Below are positions 33,623-40,606 of a stretch of DNA of 64,000 nucleotides, in pieces. The position numbers and the translations under genes were made by a program. The stretch spans positions 112,605 to 176,604 of the forward strand of contig NZ_WKYV01000007.1 of assembly GCF_009677585.1 (NCBI RefSeq), given 5' to 3'. This DNA is from Lactonifactor sp. BIOML-A5. Its GTDB lineage: Bacteria; Bacillota; Clostridia; Lachnospirales; Lachnospiraceae. The notes under the pieces are model-generated. The model worked only from the letters and a program-made list of their open reading frames with translations. It was not told the origin of the DNA and made no database searches. Every line of letters begins with the position of its first letter. Within the stretch, counting starts at the first letter, position 1.

Positions 33623-33692
33623 TTGCATTCTATGAAAAATGTGGTAGAATAGTTTGATAGCCAAAGTATCTAGTTTTTAAAACCAGATACTT
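33623..33692 (+). promoter_or_regulatory. fabV promoter with FabT-like box and a 29-bp inverted repeat
   Basis: -35 TTGCAT (33623-33628), 16-base spacer, -10 TAGAAT (33645-33650). TTTGATAGCCAAA lies at 33653-33665, close to the FabT consensus TTTGATnnTCAAA. Immediately after it, aagtatctagtttt and aaaaccagatactt form a 14+14 inverted repeat (33664-33692) with one mismatch. Confidence 0.55.
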
Positions 33693-33722
33693 ACAGTGTG
33701 GATGAACTAGGAGGATTTATTT

Positions 33723-34904
33723 ATGATAGTAGAACCAAAGGTGAGAGAGTATATTTGCACTACCGCCCACCCGGCGGGATGCGGGGAAAATGTAAAGCGG
33801 CAGATTCGGTACGTTAAGGAGAAGGGCAGGATGGATGGTCCCAAAAAGGTATTGGTCATCGGAGCTTCTACAGGATACGGCCTTGCTTCCAGAATTACAG
33901 CGGCATTCGGGTGCGGAGCGTCTACTTTGGGGATCATGTTTGAAAAACCGTCTAACGGAAAGCGTACAGCAACCCCCGGCTGGTATAATACAGCAGCTTT
34001 TGAGAAAAACGCCCGAAAGGAAGGTCTGTATGCCAGGTCTGTCAACGGTGACGCGTTTTCACAGGAGATAAAAGAAAAGGCAATTGACATAATCAGAAAA
34101 GACCTGGGAAAAGTAGATATGGTGATCTACAGTCTTGCGGCACCCCGCAGGACCACTTTGGACGGTACGGTCTATTCTTCCGTGTTAAGGACTACCGGCC
34201 GCCCGTTTACAAATAAAAGCCTGGATCTGCGAAATAACACCATCGGGGAAAAGACGGTAGAACCTGCGACCCCGGAAGAGATGGAAGGAACTATAAAGGT
34301 TATGGGAGGGGAGGACTGGAAAGACTGGATAGAAGCGCTGACCGGAGCTGATGTATTGGAAAAAGGAGCGATTACGGTTGCTTATTCCTATATAGGGCCT
34401 GCGCTTACCTATCCCATGTATTCTGACGGTACCATCGGACAGGCCAAGAAGCATCTGATGCACACTGCGGTAGAAATAAACCGGGAGTATCCTGGGGTGA
34501 ACGCATATATATCAGTCAATAAGGCTCTGGTTACCCAGGCAAGCTCTGCCATTCCCATTGTGCCTCTGTATTTTGCTATTCTCTATAAGGTAATGAAAGA
34601 ACAGGGGATCCACGAAGATTGTATTCAGCAGATTAGCCGTCTTTTTCATGATAAGCTGCTCTCAGATCCCGTAAATATGGATGAGGAGTACAAGATCCGT
34701 ATGGATGACTGGGAACTGAAGGCAGAGATCCAGGAAGAGGTTATGAAATGCTGGGAGAATATTACCACAGAGAATGTGGAGGAGCTGTCAGATATAAAAG
34801 GATATTGGGAGGACTTCTACCATATGTTCGGGTTCCATTTTGATAACATTGACTATAGTCAGGATGTTGAGATAGAAGTTCCTATCCCAAGTCTGGAAGC
34901 ATAA
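33723..34904 (+). CDS. fabV: FabV-type trans-2-enoyl-ACP/CoA reductase
   Basis: A 393-residue FabV/TER protein of normal length. The N-terminal HPAGCGENVKRQI, the nucleotide-binding VLVIGASTGYGLASRITAA (about 40-60, with the wide-spaced glycine motif of this family), and the active-site tyrosine and lysine in YSYIGPALTYPMYSDGTIGQAKKHL (Y-x8-K type, near 225-245; parts cited) are present. It reduces trans-2-enoyl thioesters with NADH, either as the last step of fatty-acid elongation or in butyrate formation. The promoter carries a FabT-like box shared with fabH at 39.6 kb, which favours the fatty-acid role. Confidence 0.94.
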   Translation: MIVEPKVREYICTTAHPAGCGENVKRQIRYVKEKGRMDGPKKVLVIGASTGYGLASRITAAFGCGASTLGIMFEKPSNGKRTATPGWYNTAAFEKNARKEGLYARSVNGDAFSQEIKEKAIDIIRKDLGKVDMVIYSLAAPRRTTLDGTVYSSVLRTTGRPFTNKSLDLRNNTIGEKTVEPATPEEMEGTIKVMGGEDWKDWIEALTGADVLEKGAITVAYSYIGPALTYPMYSDGTIGQAKKHLMHTAVEINREYPGVNAYISVNKALVTQASSAIPIVPLYFAILYKVMKEQGIHEDCIQQISRLFHDKLLSDPVNMDEEYKIRMDDWELKAEIQEEVMKCWENITTENVEELSDIKGYWEDFYHMFGFHFDNIDYSQDVEIEVPIPSLEA

Positions 34905-34911
34905 GACCTTT

Positions 34912-34972
34912 ATCATAGGCATAAAAATAGAAAGCTGCTTATCTGACAGCTTTCTATTTTTATGCCTATGAT
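34912..34972. terminator. 26-bp perfect hairpin between convergent fabV and the DUF1292 gene
   Basis: Bases 34912-34937 pair perfectly with 34947-34972 around a 9-base loop. Runs of A and T in the arms let it act on both strands. It overlaps the stop of the DUF1292 gene. Confidence 0.85.
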
Positions 34973-35331
34973 TCTGTACTGCCTGCATCCTCTTTCAGAT
35001 TAGACATAAACTCATCAAATGCCTCTGCAGCAGCCATGTATTCATCATTTCTCTCGATATTTTCAATTACAGGCTGATCCCCATCTTCTGAGAAGCGGAA
35101 AAGATATACATCGCCGTTGGTATTCTTGCCGTTTTCATCCAGGGGAAGAAGGGCAATGTATTCCTGGTCGTTGACGTCGAATGTGGTAAGTACTGCACAT
35201 TCCAGCTCCGTATCGTCCTCCAGTGTCAGCTTTATGGTAGGGTTGGGCACTCTGGGAACAGAGCCGCAGCCGCCTCCGCAGGAAGCGCAGTCACTGGGAT
35301 CACAGCCGCCCATAAATTTTTCGTCGCTCAT
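34966..35331 (-). CDS. DUF1292 protein with Cys-rich N-terminus
   Basis: A 121-residue acidic protein. The central part (TIKLTLEDDTELECAVLTTFDVNDQEYIALLPLDE, cited as a landmark over residues about 32-66) and YLFRFSEDGD are the DUF1292 (YrzB) signature. The first 25 residues hold four cysteines (C10, C15, C18, C22) in a Gly-rich setting, an addition that could bind a metal. No function is known for DUF1292. A 24-bp inverted repeat (35355-35378) lies upstream of the start. Confidence 0.85.
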   Translation of the reverse strand: MSDEKFMGGCDPSDCASCGGGCGSVPRVPNPTIKLTLEDDTELECAVLTTFDVNDQEYIALLPLDENGKNTNGDVYLFRFSEDGDQPVIENIERNDEYMAAAEAFDEFMSNLKEDAGSTES

Positions 35332-35354
35332 GATGATACCTCTCTTTAGAAATT

Positions 35355-35378
35355 ATTGTAGCAGTAAGGTGCTACAAT
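35355..35378. repeat. Inverted repeat upstream of the DUF1292 gene
   Basis: ATTGTAGCA and TGCTACAAT, 9-bp perfect arms with a 6-base spacer, 24 bases before the minus-strand start codon of the DUF1292 gene. It may be an operator or a leader hairpin. No protein is proposed. Confidence 0.6.
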
Positions 35379-35454
35379 AGATACTCTAACAGATTAAGGA
35401 GGGGATTGCAATACTTCCAGCTTAATATACAGGACTTTACATACACAAAACTAA

Positions 35455-35483
35455 TTGCTTTTTTTTTCTCCCCCCTCTATAAT
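35455..35483 (+). promoter_or_regulatory. Promoter of the ClC operon
   Basis: -35 TTGCTT (35455-35460) and -10 TATAAT (35478-35483) with a 17-base T/C-only spacer, 29 bases before the GTG start. Confidence 0.7.
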
Positions 35484-35512
35484 AACAGAAGAGGAGATGG
35501 GAGGAATCATAC

Positions 35513-37072
35513 GTGAAGAAGGATGTTGCGCACACTTTAAAACGTGCGGACAAGTTAAACGTTATTTTAATCGGAGAAGGGCTTCTGGTAGGTATTACAG
35601 GGGGAGGGATCGCTTTGTTATACCGCATTATGCTCAGCTATGCCGGAAAAGCTTTGAACTGGGTGCTGGATTTTGCCAGGGGTGTGCCCTTGAGGATGAT
35701 TTTGTGGTTGGTGGTTCTTGCTGCGCTGGCTTACATTGTGGGACGGCTGGTGAAGTGGGAGCCTTTGATATCTGGGAGCGGGATTCCTCAGTTAGAGGGA
35801 GAGATGACAGGAAAGCTGGAGCAGACCTGGTGGCGGGTGATGATTGCGAAGCTGGCCGGTGGATGTTTGGCTCTTCTGGGCGGGCTGTCTCTTGGGCGGG
35901 AAGGCCCTTCTATTCAGCTGGGAGCTATGGCTGGAAAAGGAATCTCCAGGCTGTTAGACCGGGGAAAGACAGAGGAAAAGTTTCTTCTGACCTGCGGAGC
36001 AAGTGCAGGGCTTTCCGCAGCCTTTCATGCTCCGCTGGCAGGGGTAATGTTCTCCCTGGAGGAGGTCCATAAAAACTTTTCCGTGTCTGTATTGGTATCT
36101 GTTATGACGGCTTCTCTGACGGCGGATTTTATGGCATCCCACGTTCTGGGACTTGACCCTGTGTTTCAGTTTGATATTGGGCGGGAGCTTCCGCTGAAAT
36201 ATTACTGGGTGATTATATTACTGGGAATACTTTTAGGGGTGCTGGGCGCCTTTTATAATTATGTGACACTGAAGGTTCAGGAGCTATATCAGAGGCCAAA
36301 GTGTCTGAATGAGTCTGCCAGACTGCTGATTCCGTTTCTGATGGCAGGTGTTTTAGGATTCACTATGCCTGAGGTGCTGGGAAGCGGTCATGAGCTTGTG
36401 GAAATGATTACTCATGAGAACATGGTGCTGGACACTGTGCTTGTGCTTTTAGGGATGAAGTTTTTATTTTCTGCCATAAGTTTTGGCTCCGGAGCGCCTG
36501 GAGGAATCTTTTTTCCGCTTCTGGTTTTAGGGGCTTTTATAGGCGGTGCCTTTGGGATTGCCGGGGCAGAGTTTTTTGGCCTGGAGGCGGAATACATTAA
36601 TAATTTTATCCTTTTGGCTATGGCGGGGTATTTTACAGCAATTGTCAGAGCACCTCTGACAGGAATTATTCTTATATTTGAAATGACAGGGACTGTAGAT
36701 CAGATGCTGTCCCTTTCTTTGGTTTCTATTGTGGCCTATATCGTGGCAACCTTACTGCGCTCCACCCCAATATATGAGAGTCTTTTGGAGCGCCTTTTAG
36801 AGAAGAGGGGAATTCAGACCCCAAAAACCATGGGGCAGAAGGTTTTATCAGAATATGTAGTGATGCACGGTTCAGAGATCAACGGACAGCTGGTGAGAGA
36901 GATTCCGCTGCCTGAGAATTGTCTTCTGGTCGCAATTCAAAGGGGAGGGAAGGAAATCATTCCCAAGGGCAAGACCAGAGTATTTGCAAGTGATACACTT
37001 ATTACCATGACAGATGAGAGAGATGCCGGAACAGTCCACGACAAGATGGAGAAGCTGTGTTCTGAAGAATAA
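35513..37072 (+). CDS. ClC-family chloride channel/antiporter with TrkA-C domain
   Basis: A 519-residue ClC protein with GSGIPQLEG (near 87-95), GREGPSIQLGAMAG (near 123-136) and the gating-glutamate region, GSGAPGGIFFPLLVLGAFIGGAFG (near 325-348, parts cited) and the Tyr-bearing IVRAPLTGIILIFEMTG. A TrkA-C domain occupies about 440-515. The external gating Glu (GREGP) is present, which usually marks Cl-/H+ exchangers rather than pure channels. It acts in the cytoplasmic membrane. Start is GTG at 35513 behind gggagga. A GH13-like pseudoenzyme gene follows 26 bases later. Confidence 0.92.
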   Translation: MKKDVAHTLKRADKLNVILIGEGLLVGITGGGIALLYRIMLSYAGKALNWVLDFARGVPLRMILWLVVLAALAYIVGRLVKWEPLISGSGIPQLEGEMTGKLEQTWWRVMIAKLAGGCLALLGGLSLGREGPSIQLGAMAGKGISRLLDRGKTEEKFLLTCGASAGLSAAFHAPLAGVMFSLEEVHKNFSVSVLVSVMTASLTADFMASHVLGLDPVFQFDIGRELPLKYYWVIILLGILLGVLGAFYNYVTLKVQELYQRPKCLNESARLLIPFLMAGVLGFTMPEVLGSGHELVEMITHENMVLDTVLVLLGMKFLFSAISFGSGAPGGIFFPLLVLGAFIGGAFGIAGAEFFGLEAEYINNFILLAMAGYFTAIVRAPLTGIILIFEMTGTVDQMLSLSLVSIVAYIVATLLRSTPIYESLLERLLEKRGIQTPKTMGQKVLSEYVVMHGSEINGQLVREIPLPENCLLVAIQRGGKEIIPKGKTRVFASDTLITMTDERDAGTVHDKMEKLCSEE

Positions 37073-37098
37073 AGTATAGAGGGAAAGAGGGAAAAGGC

Positions 37099-38976
37099 TT
37101 GAAGAGAAGAGAAAACGAGGCTGAAATCAGAGTATTACCAGGCAATCCCAGAATATTAGGCGTGTACAGAGCAAAAAACGGCTATAATTTTGCAAGTGTC
37201 ATCCCGGATGAAAAGGAGGCAAGTCTTTTGCTGTATGAGAAGAACAGCGGAAGGCTTATACAAGAGATTCCCCTGCCCCCCAAAGAAAGGACTGGGGAGG
37301 TGGCGGCTGTCTTTATAGAGCAATTCCGTCCCAGAGAGATGGAGTACAATTATAAAATAGACGGTGAGATCCGTCAGGACCCCAGGGCTGCACTGCTCAC
37401 AGGCAGAGAAGTTTTCGGCGCTGCTGTGGATCACAAGAATCCACACAGCCTTCGGTGCGGTGTGCTGGAGGGGAAATTCTTGTGGGAAAAGGAAGAACGG
37501 CCCGCAATATCTTTGTCAGAAATGATTTTGTATAAATTACATGTGAGGGGATATACCAGCCATAAAAATTCAAAGGTAAGACAAAAAGGGACCTTTCAGG
37601 GGGTGGAGAAAAAGATACCGTACCTGAAGGAACTGGGGATTACCTCTGTGGAACTCATGCCATGCTATGAGTTTGATGAAATAATGGTGAAGGACGGGAT
37701 TCCTGCCGCATATGCTTATGAACATAAGGATGCTGCAAAGGTGAACTGCTGGGGATATACGGATAAGGCATTTTACTTTGCACCCAAGGCGTCTTACTGT
37801 GCAACCGGAAGGCCGGCCAGAGAATTTATGGAGATGGTAAGAGCCTTTCACCAGGCGGGTATTGAGTGCATTATGGAATTTTATTTTACTGGAGAGATCT
37901 CTTCCCTTGAGGTGCTGGATATTCTGAGGTACTGGAAAACGGTATATCATATTGACGGATTCCATCTGGTGGGGGACACCAGGGCGCAGGATTATATTAC
38001 AGAAGATCCGCTGCTGGCAGATACCAAACTCTTTTTTGCTGGGGTGGATGCCCAGAAATTATATAAAAACAAAACTCCTCATTTCCGTCGTCTGGCGGAA
38101 TATAATGAGTGGAGCCGTCAGGTGTTTAGACGTTTTCTGAAAGGGGACGAGGATATGCTGGGGGCTTTTACCTACTGTACCAGAAGAAACCCGGATACCC
38201 ATGGAGTTGTGAATTACATGAGTATTCAGGACGGGTTTACTATGGCAGATGCAGTAGCATATGATATAAAACACAACGAGGAGAACGGTGAGAAAAACAG
38301 GGACGGCATGAATTATAATTACAGCTGGAACTGCGGCATCGAAGGCCCCACCAGAAGGCAGAGCATCAAAACTCTCAGAAAACAGCAGATCAAAAACAGT
38401 TTTCTGTTTCTGCTTCTGAGCCAGGGCATTCCTCTGATTTACCAGGGAGATGAAATCGGCAATTCCCAGAATGGAAACAACAATGCCTATTGTCAGGACA
38501 ACGAAGTGGGATGGGTAGACTGGAGCGGTCTGCGCCGGAATGGGGAACTGCTGGAATTTGTGAAAAAAAGTATTGCGTTCCGGGTATCCCATCCTGTGCT
38601 GCATATGCCAGGAGAACTTCGGTGCATGGATTACAAATCGTATGGGAGCCCGGATGTTTCCTATCACAGCCAGAAGGCCTGGTTTGCAGAACTGGATAAT
38701 AATTTCCGCCATGTGGGAGTGATGTACAACGGAAAATATGCCGAGGATTCTGCGGGGGTTTCTGACACATGGATCTATATTGCATATAATATGCATTGGC
38801 TGGAGCATGAGTTTGCCCTGCCGCATCTTCCGGGAAATGGAAAATGGCGGGTTGCTATAGATACAGGGAAAAATGAAAATGCCGGCTTCTATGAGGAAAT
38901 GGAAGAACCTCCGGTGAAAGACCAAAAAGGGATTAAAGTATCCCCGAGAACAATTATTGTACTGGTGGGAAAGTAG
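37099..38976 (+). CDS. GH13 isoamylase/pullulanase-like protein lacking catalytic residues
   Basis: A 625-residue protein with the CBM48-GH13 layout of debranching enzymes, clearly paralogous to the GH13 enzyme at 40.6-42.7 kb: it shares LYKLHVRGYTSH, the NYSWNCGIEGPT region and GDEIGNSQNGNNNAYCQDNE. But the catalytic sites are gone. The region I motif DVVFNH is EFYFTG (260-265), the nucleophile Asp of GFRFD is V291 in GFHLV, the acid Glu of AEAWD is A314, and the His of the HD motif is Q377; only D378 is kept. About 95 residues between regions I and II shrink to about 25. So glycan binding or a regulatory role is more likely than hydrolysis. Start is TTG at 37099. It lies between clc and a DUF5662 gene. 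Confidence 0.85.
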   Translation: MKRRENEAEIRVLPGNPRILGVYRAKNGYNFASVIPDEKEASLLLYEKNSGRLIQEIPLPPKERTGEVAAVFIEQFRPREMEYNYKIDGEIRQDPRAALLTGREVFGAAVDHKNPHSLRCGVLEGKFLWEKEERPAISLSEMILYKLHVRGYTSHKNSKVRQKGTFQGVEKKIPYLKELGITSVELMPCYEFDEIMVKDGIPAAYAYEHKDAAKVNCWGYTDKAFYFAPKASYCATGRPAREFMEMVRAFHQAGIECIMEFYFTGEISSLEVLDILRYWKTVYHIDGFHLVGDTRAQDYITEDPLLADTKLFFAGVDAQKLYKNKTPHFRRLAEYNEWSRQVFRRFLKGDEDMLGAFTYCTRRNPDTHGVVNYMSIQDGFTMADAVAYDIKHNEENGEKNRDGMNYNYSWNCGIEGPTRRQSIKTLRKQQIKNSFLFLLLSQGIPLIYQGDEIGNSQNGNNNAYCQDNEVGWVDWSGLRRNGELLEFVKKSIAFRVSHPVLHMPGELRCMDYKSYGSPDVSYHSQKAWFAELDNNFRHVGVMYNGKYAEDSAGVSDTWIYIAYNMHWLEHEFALPHLPGNGKWRVAIDTGKNENAGFYEEMEEPPVKDQKGIKVSPRTIIVLVGK

Positions 38977-38991
38977 GAGATGTAAGAGCGT

Positions 38992-39564
38992 ATGCATGCA
39001 TGGGCACATTTTAAGACAATTACAAAACATAAATTGATGGTAATGAGGTACTGCTTCCGCATTGGCCTCTATAAACAAGGGCTGCTGCACGATTTGTCTA
39101 AATATTCATGGACGGAGTTCAGGGTGGGATGCAGGTATTACCAGGGAGACCGCAGTCCTAATAATGCGGAGCGGGAGGCTACCGGAATGTCAACCTCCTG
39201 GATGCACCACTATGGGAGAAATAAGCATCACTTTGAGCACTGGGTGGATTATGGAGTAAACTGCAAGACCGTGATTGCAGGGGTGCCCATGCCCAGAAAA
39301 TATATTGCTGAGATGGTTATGGACCGGATCAGCGCATCCAGAACCTATTCTCCGGAAACCTACACCGATCAGGCGCCGCTGAAGTATTTTATGGCCGGGA
39401 AAGAAAAATTGTGGTTTGTCCACGAGAAAACCAACCAGGATCTGGAGAGACTTCTGCGCATGCTGGCCAGAGAGGGAGAAGTGAAAACCCTTCGTTATAT
39501 TAAGCATGTATATCTGAAAGAGGAAAAACATCCCCAGAAAGCTTTTAAAACAGAGACATATTGA
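38992..39564 (+). CDS. DUF5662 family protein
   Basis: A 190-residue protein with the histidine-rich pattern of DUF5662: HKLMVMRYCFRIGLYKQGLLHDLSKYS (residues about 13-39, cited in part), SWMHHYGRNKHHFEHW near 68-83, and MPRKYIAEMVMDRIAS-like downstream helix. The HDLSK plus HH...H pattern resembles a metal-binding helical (HD-like) site, but no activity is known to me. It begins 15 bases after the pseudo-debranching gene, so it belongs to the clc operon. A good promoter for fabH starts just before its stop. Confidence 0.82.
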   Translation: MHAWAHFKTITKHKLMVMRYCFRIGLYKQGLLHDLSKYSWTEFRVGCRYYQGDRSPNNAEREATGMSTSWMHHYGRNKHHFEHWVDYGVNCKTVIAGVPMPRKYIAEMVMDRISASRTYSPETYTDQAPLKYFMAGKEKLWFVHEKTNQDLERLLRMLAREGEVKTLRYIKHVYLKEEKHPQKAFKTETY

Positions 39565-39601
39565 CAAATGCCAGAAATCATCATATACTTTGATAGTCAA
39601 A
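39561..39601 (+). promoter_or_regulatory. fabH promoter with FabT-like box
   Basis: -35 TTGACA (39561-39566) and -10 TATACT (39584-39589) with a 17-base spacer. TTTGATAGTCAAA at 39589-39601 is a perfect palindrome-like match to FabT boxes, overlaps the end of the -10 box, and matches the box on the fabV promoter in 12 of 13 positions. Confidence 0.65.
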
Positions 39602-39643
39602 ATAAATGAGCGAGATAATATAAAAGTATAGGTGGATAATAGA

Positions 39644-40606
39644 ATGGCTACGAGGATAATAGGAACCGGAAGTGCGCTTCCGAAGACAATAGTGACAAAT
39701 GATGATCTTTCTAAAGTAGTGGAGACAAGTGATGAGTGGATCTCTTCCCGCACCGGCATTCGCGCCAGAAGGATCGCCAAAGACGAAACGACTGTCAGTC
39801 TGGCGGCCGAGGCAGCTCTGAATGCGCTGAAAAACAGTCACAAACATCCGGAGGAGATACAGCTTGTAATTGCCGCAACCTGTTCTCCAGACTATTTTTT
39901 CCCCAGCACAGCCTGTTGTGTCATGAGAGAGCTGGGAATTCCGGAAGCGGCTGCCTTCGATCTCAGTGCTGCCTGCTCCGGCTTCCTTTTTGCACTGAAT
40001 ACGGCACATGCGTATCTGGAGAGCGGGATGTACCAAAATGCCCTTGTCATCGGTACAGAGACAATCTCCAAGCTGATTGACTGGGAAGACAGAGGCACTT
40101 GTGTGCTTTTTGGAGACGGAGCCGGCGCTGCTGTAGTGGAAAAGGACAGCACAGGTCTTCTGTCTGTAGTCCAGCATGCAGACGGGGGGAAATCCCAGGT
40201 TCTCACCTGCCGGAACCGCACAGTCCGCAATCTGCTGGTGCCGGAGGAACTGCCCCGGGAATATATTACTATGGAAGGCCAGGAGGTATTCAAGTTTGCA
40301 GTAAAAAAAGTACCTGAGTGCATCCGCCAGGTTCTGGAGCAGTCAGGTACCGGAATAGATGAGGTAAAATATTTTGTGCTTCATCAGGCAAACAGCCGGA
40401 TCATTCAATCCGTGGCAAAACGTCTCGGGGCAGGGGAAGACAAGTTCCCCATGAACCTGCAGTCCACCGGCAATACTTCAGCGGCCAGCATCCCCCTCCT
40501 TCTGGATGAAATGAATCAGAGGGGAATGCTGAAGCGGGGTGATAAGATCATACTCTCCGGCTTCGGAGCCGGACTCACCTGGGGAGCCGATTTACTGGTC
40601 TGGTAA
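39644..40606 (+). CDS. fabH: Beta-ketoacyl-ACP synthase III (KAS III)
   Basis: A 320-residue FabH with the full catalytic triad: C111 (AACSGF), H247 (HQANSR) and N277 (GNTSAASIP). It condenses acetyl-CoA or a branched primer with malonyl-ACP to start fatty-acid elongation. I used the ATG at 39644, with aggtgg eight bases upstream, over a GTG inside that ribosome site. The gene stands alone, away from any fab cluster in this window, under its own promoter with a FabT-like box. Its last 15 bases overlap the end of the convergent glgX-like gene. Confidence 0.93.
   Translation: MATRIIGTGSALPKTIVTNDDLSKVVETSDEWISSRTGIRARRIAKDETTVSLAAEAALNALKNSHKHPEEIQLVIAATCSPDYFFPSTACCVMRELGIPEAAAFDLSAACSGFLFALNTAHAYLESGMYQNALVIGTETISKLIDWEDRGTCVLFGDGAGAAVVEKDSTGLLSVVQHADGGKSQVLTCRNRTVRNLLVPEELPREYITMEGQEVFKFAVKKVPECIRQVLEQSGTGIDEVKYFVLHQANSRIIQSVAKRLGAGEDKFPMNLQSTGNTSAASIPLLLDEMNQRGMLKRGDKIILSGFGAGLTWGADLLVW

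Noticed and set aside
38059..39090. 343-codon frame antisense to the GH13 pseudoenzyme
   Set aside because: The sense strand has a clear family match and kept landmarks; the antisense product has none.
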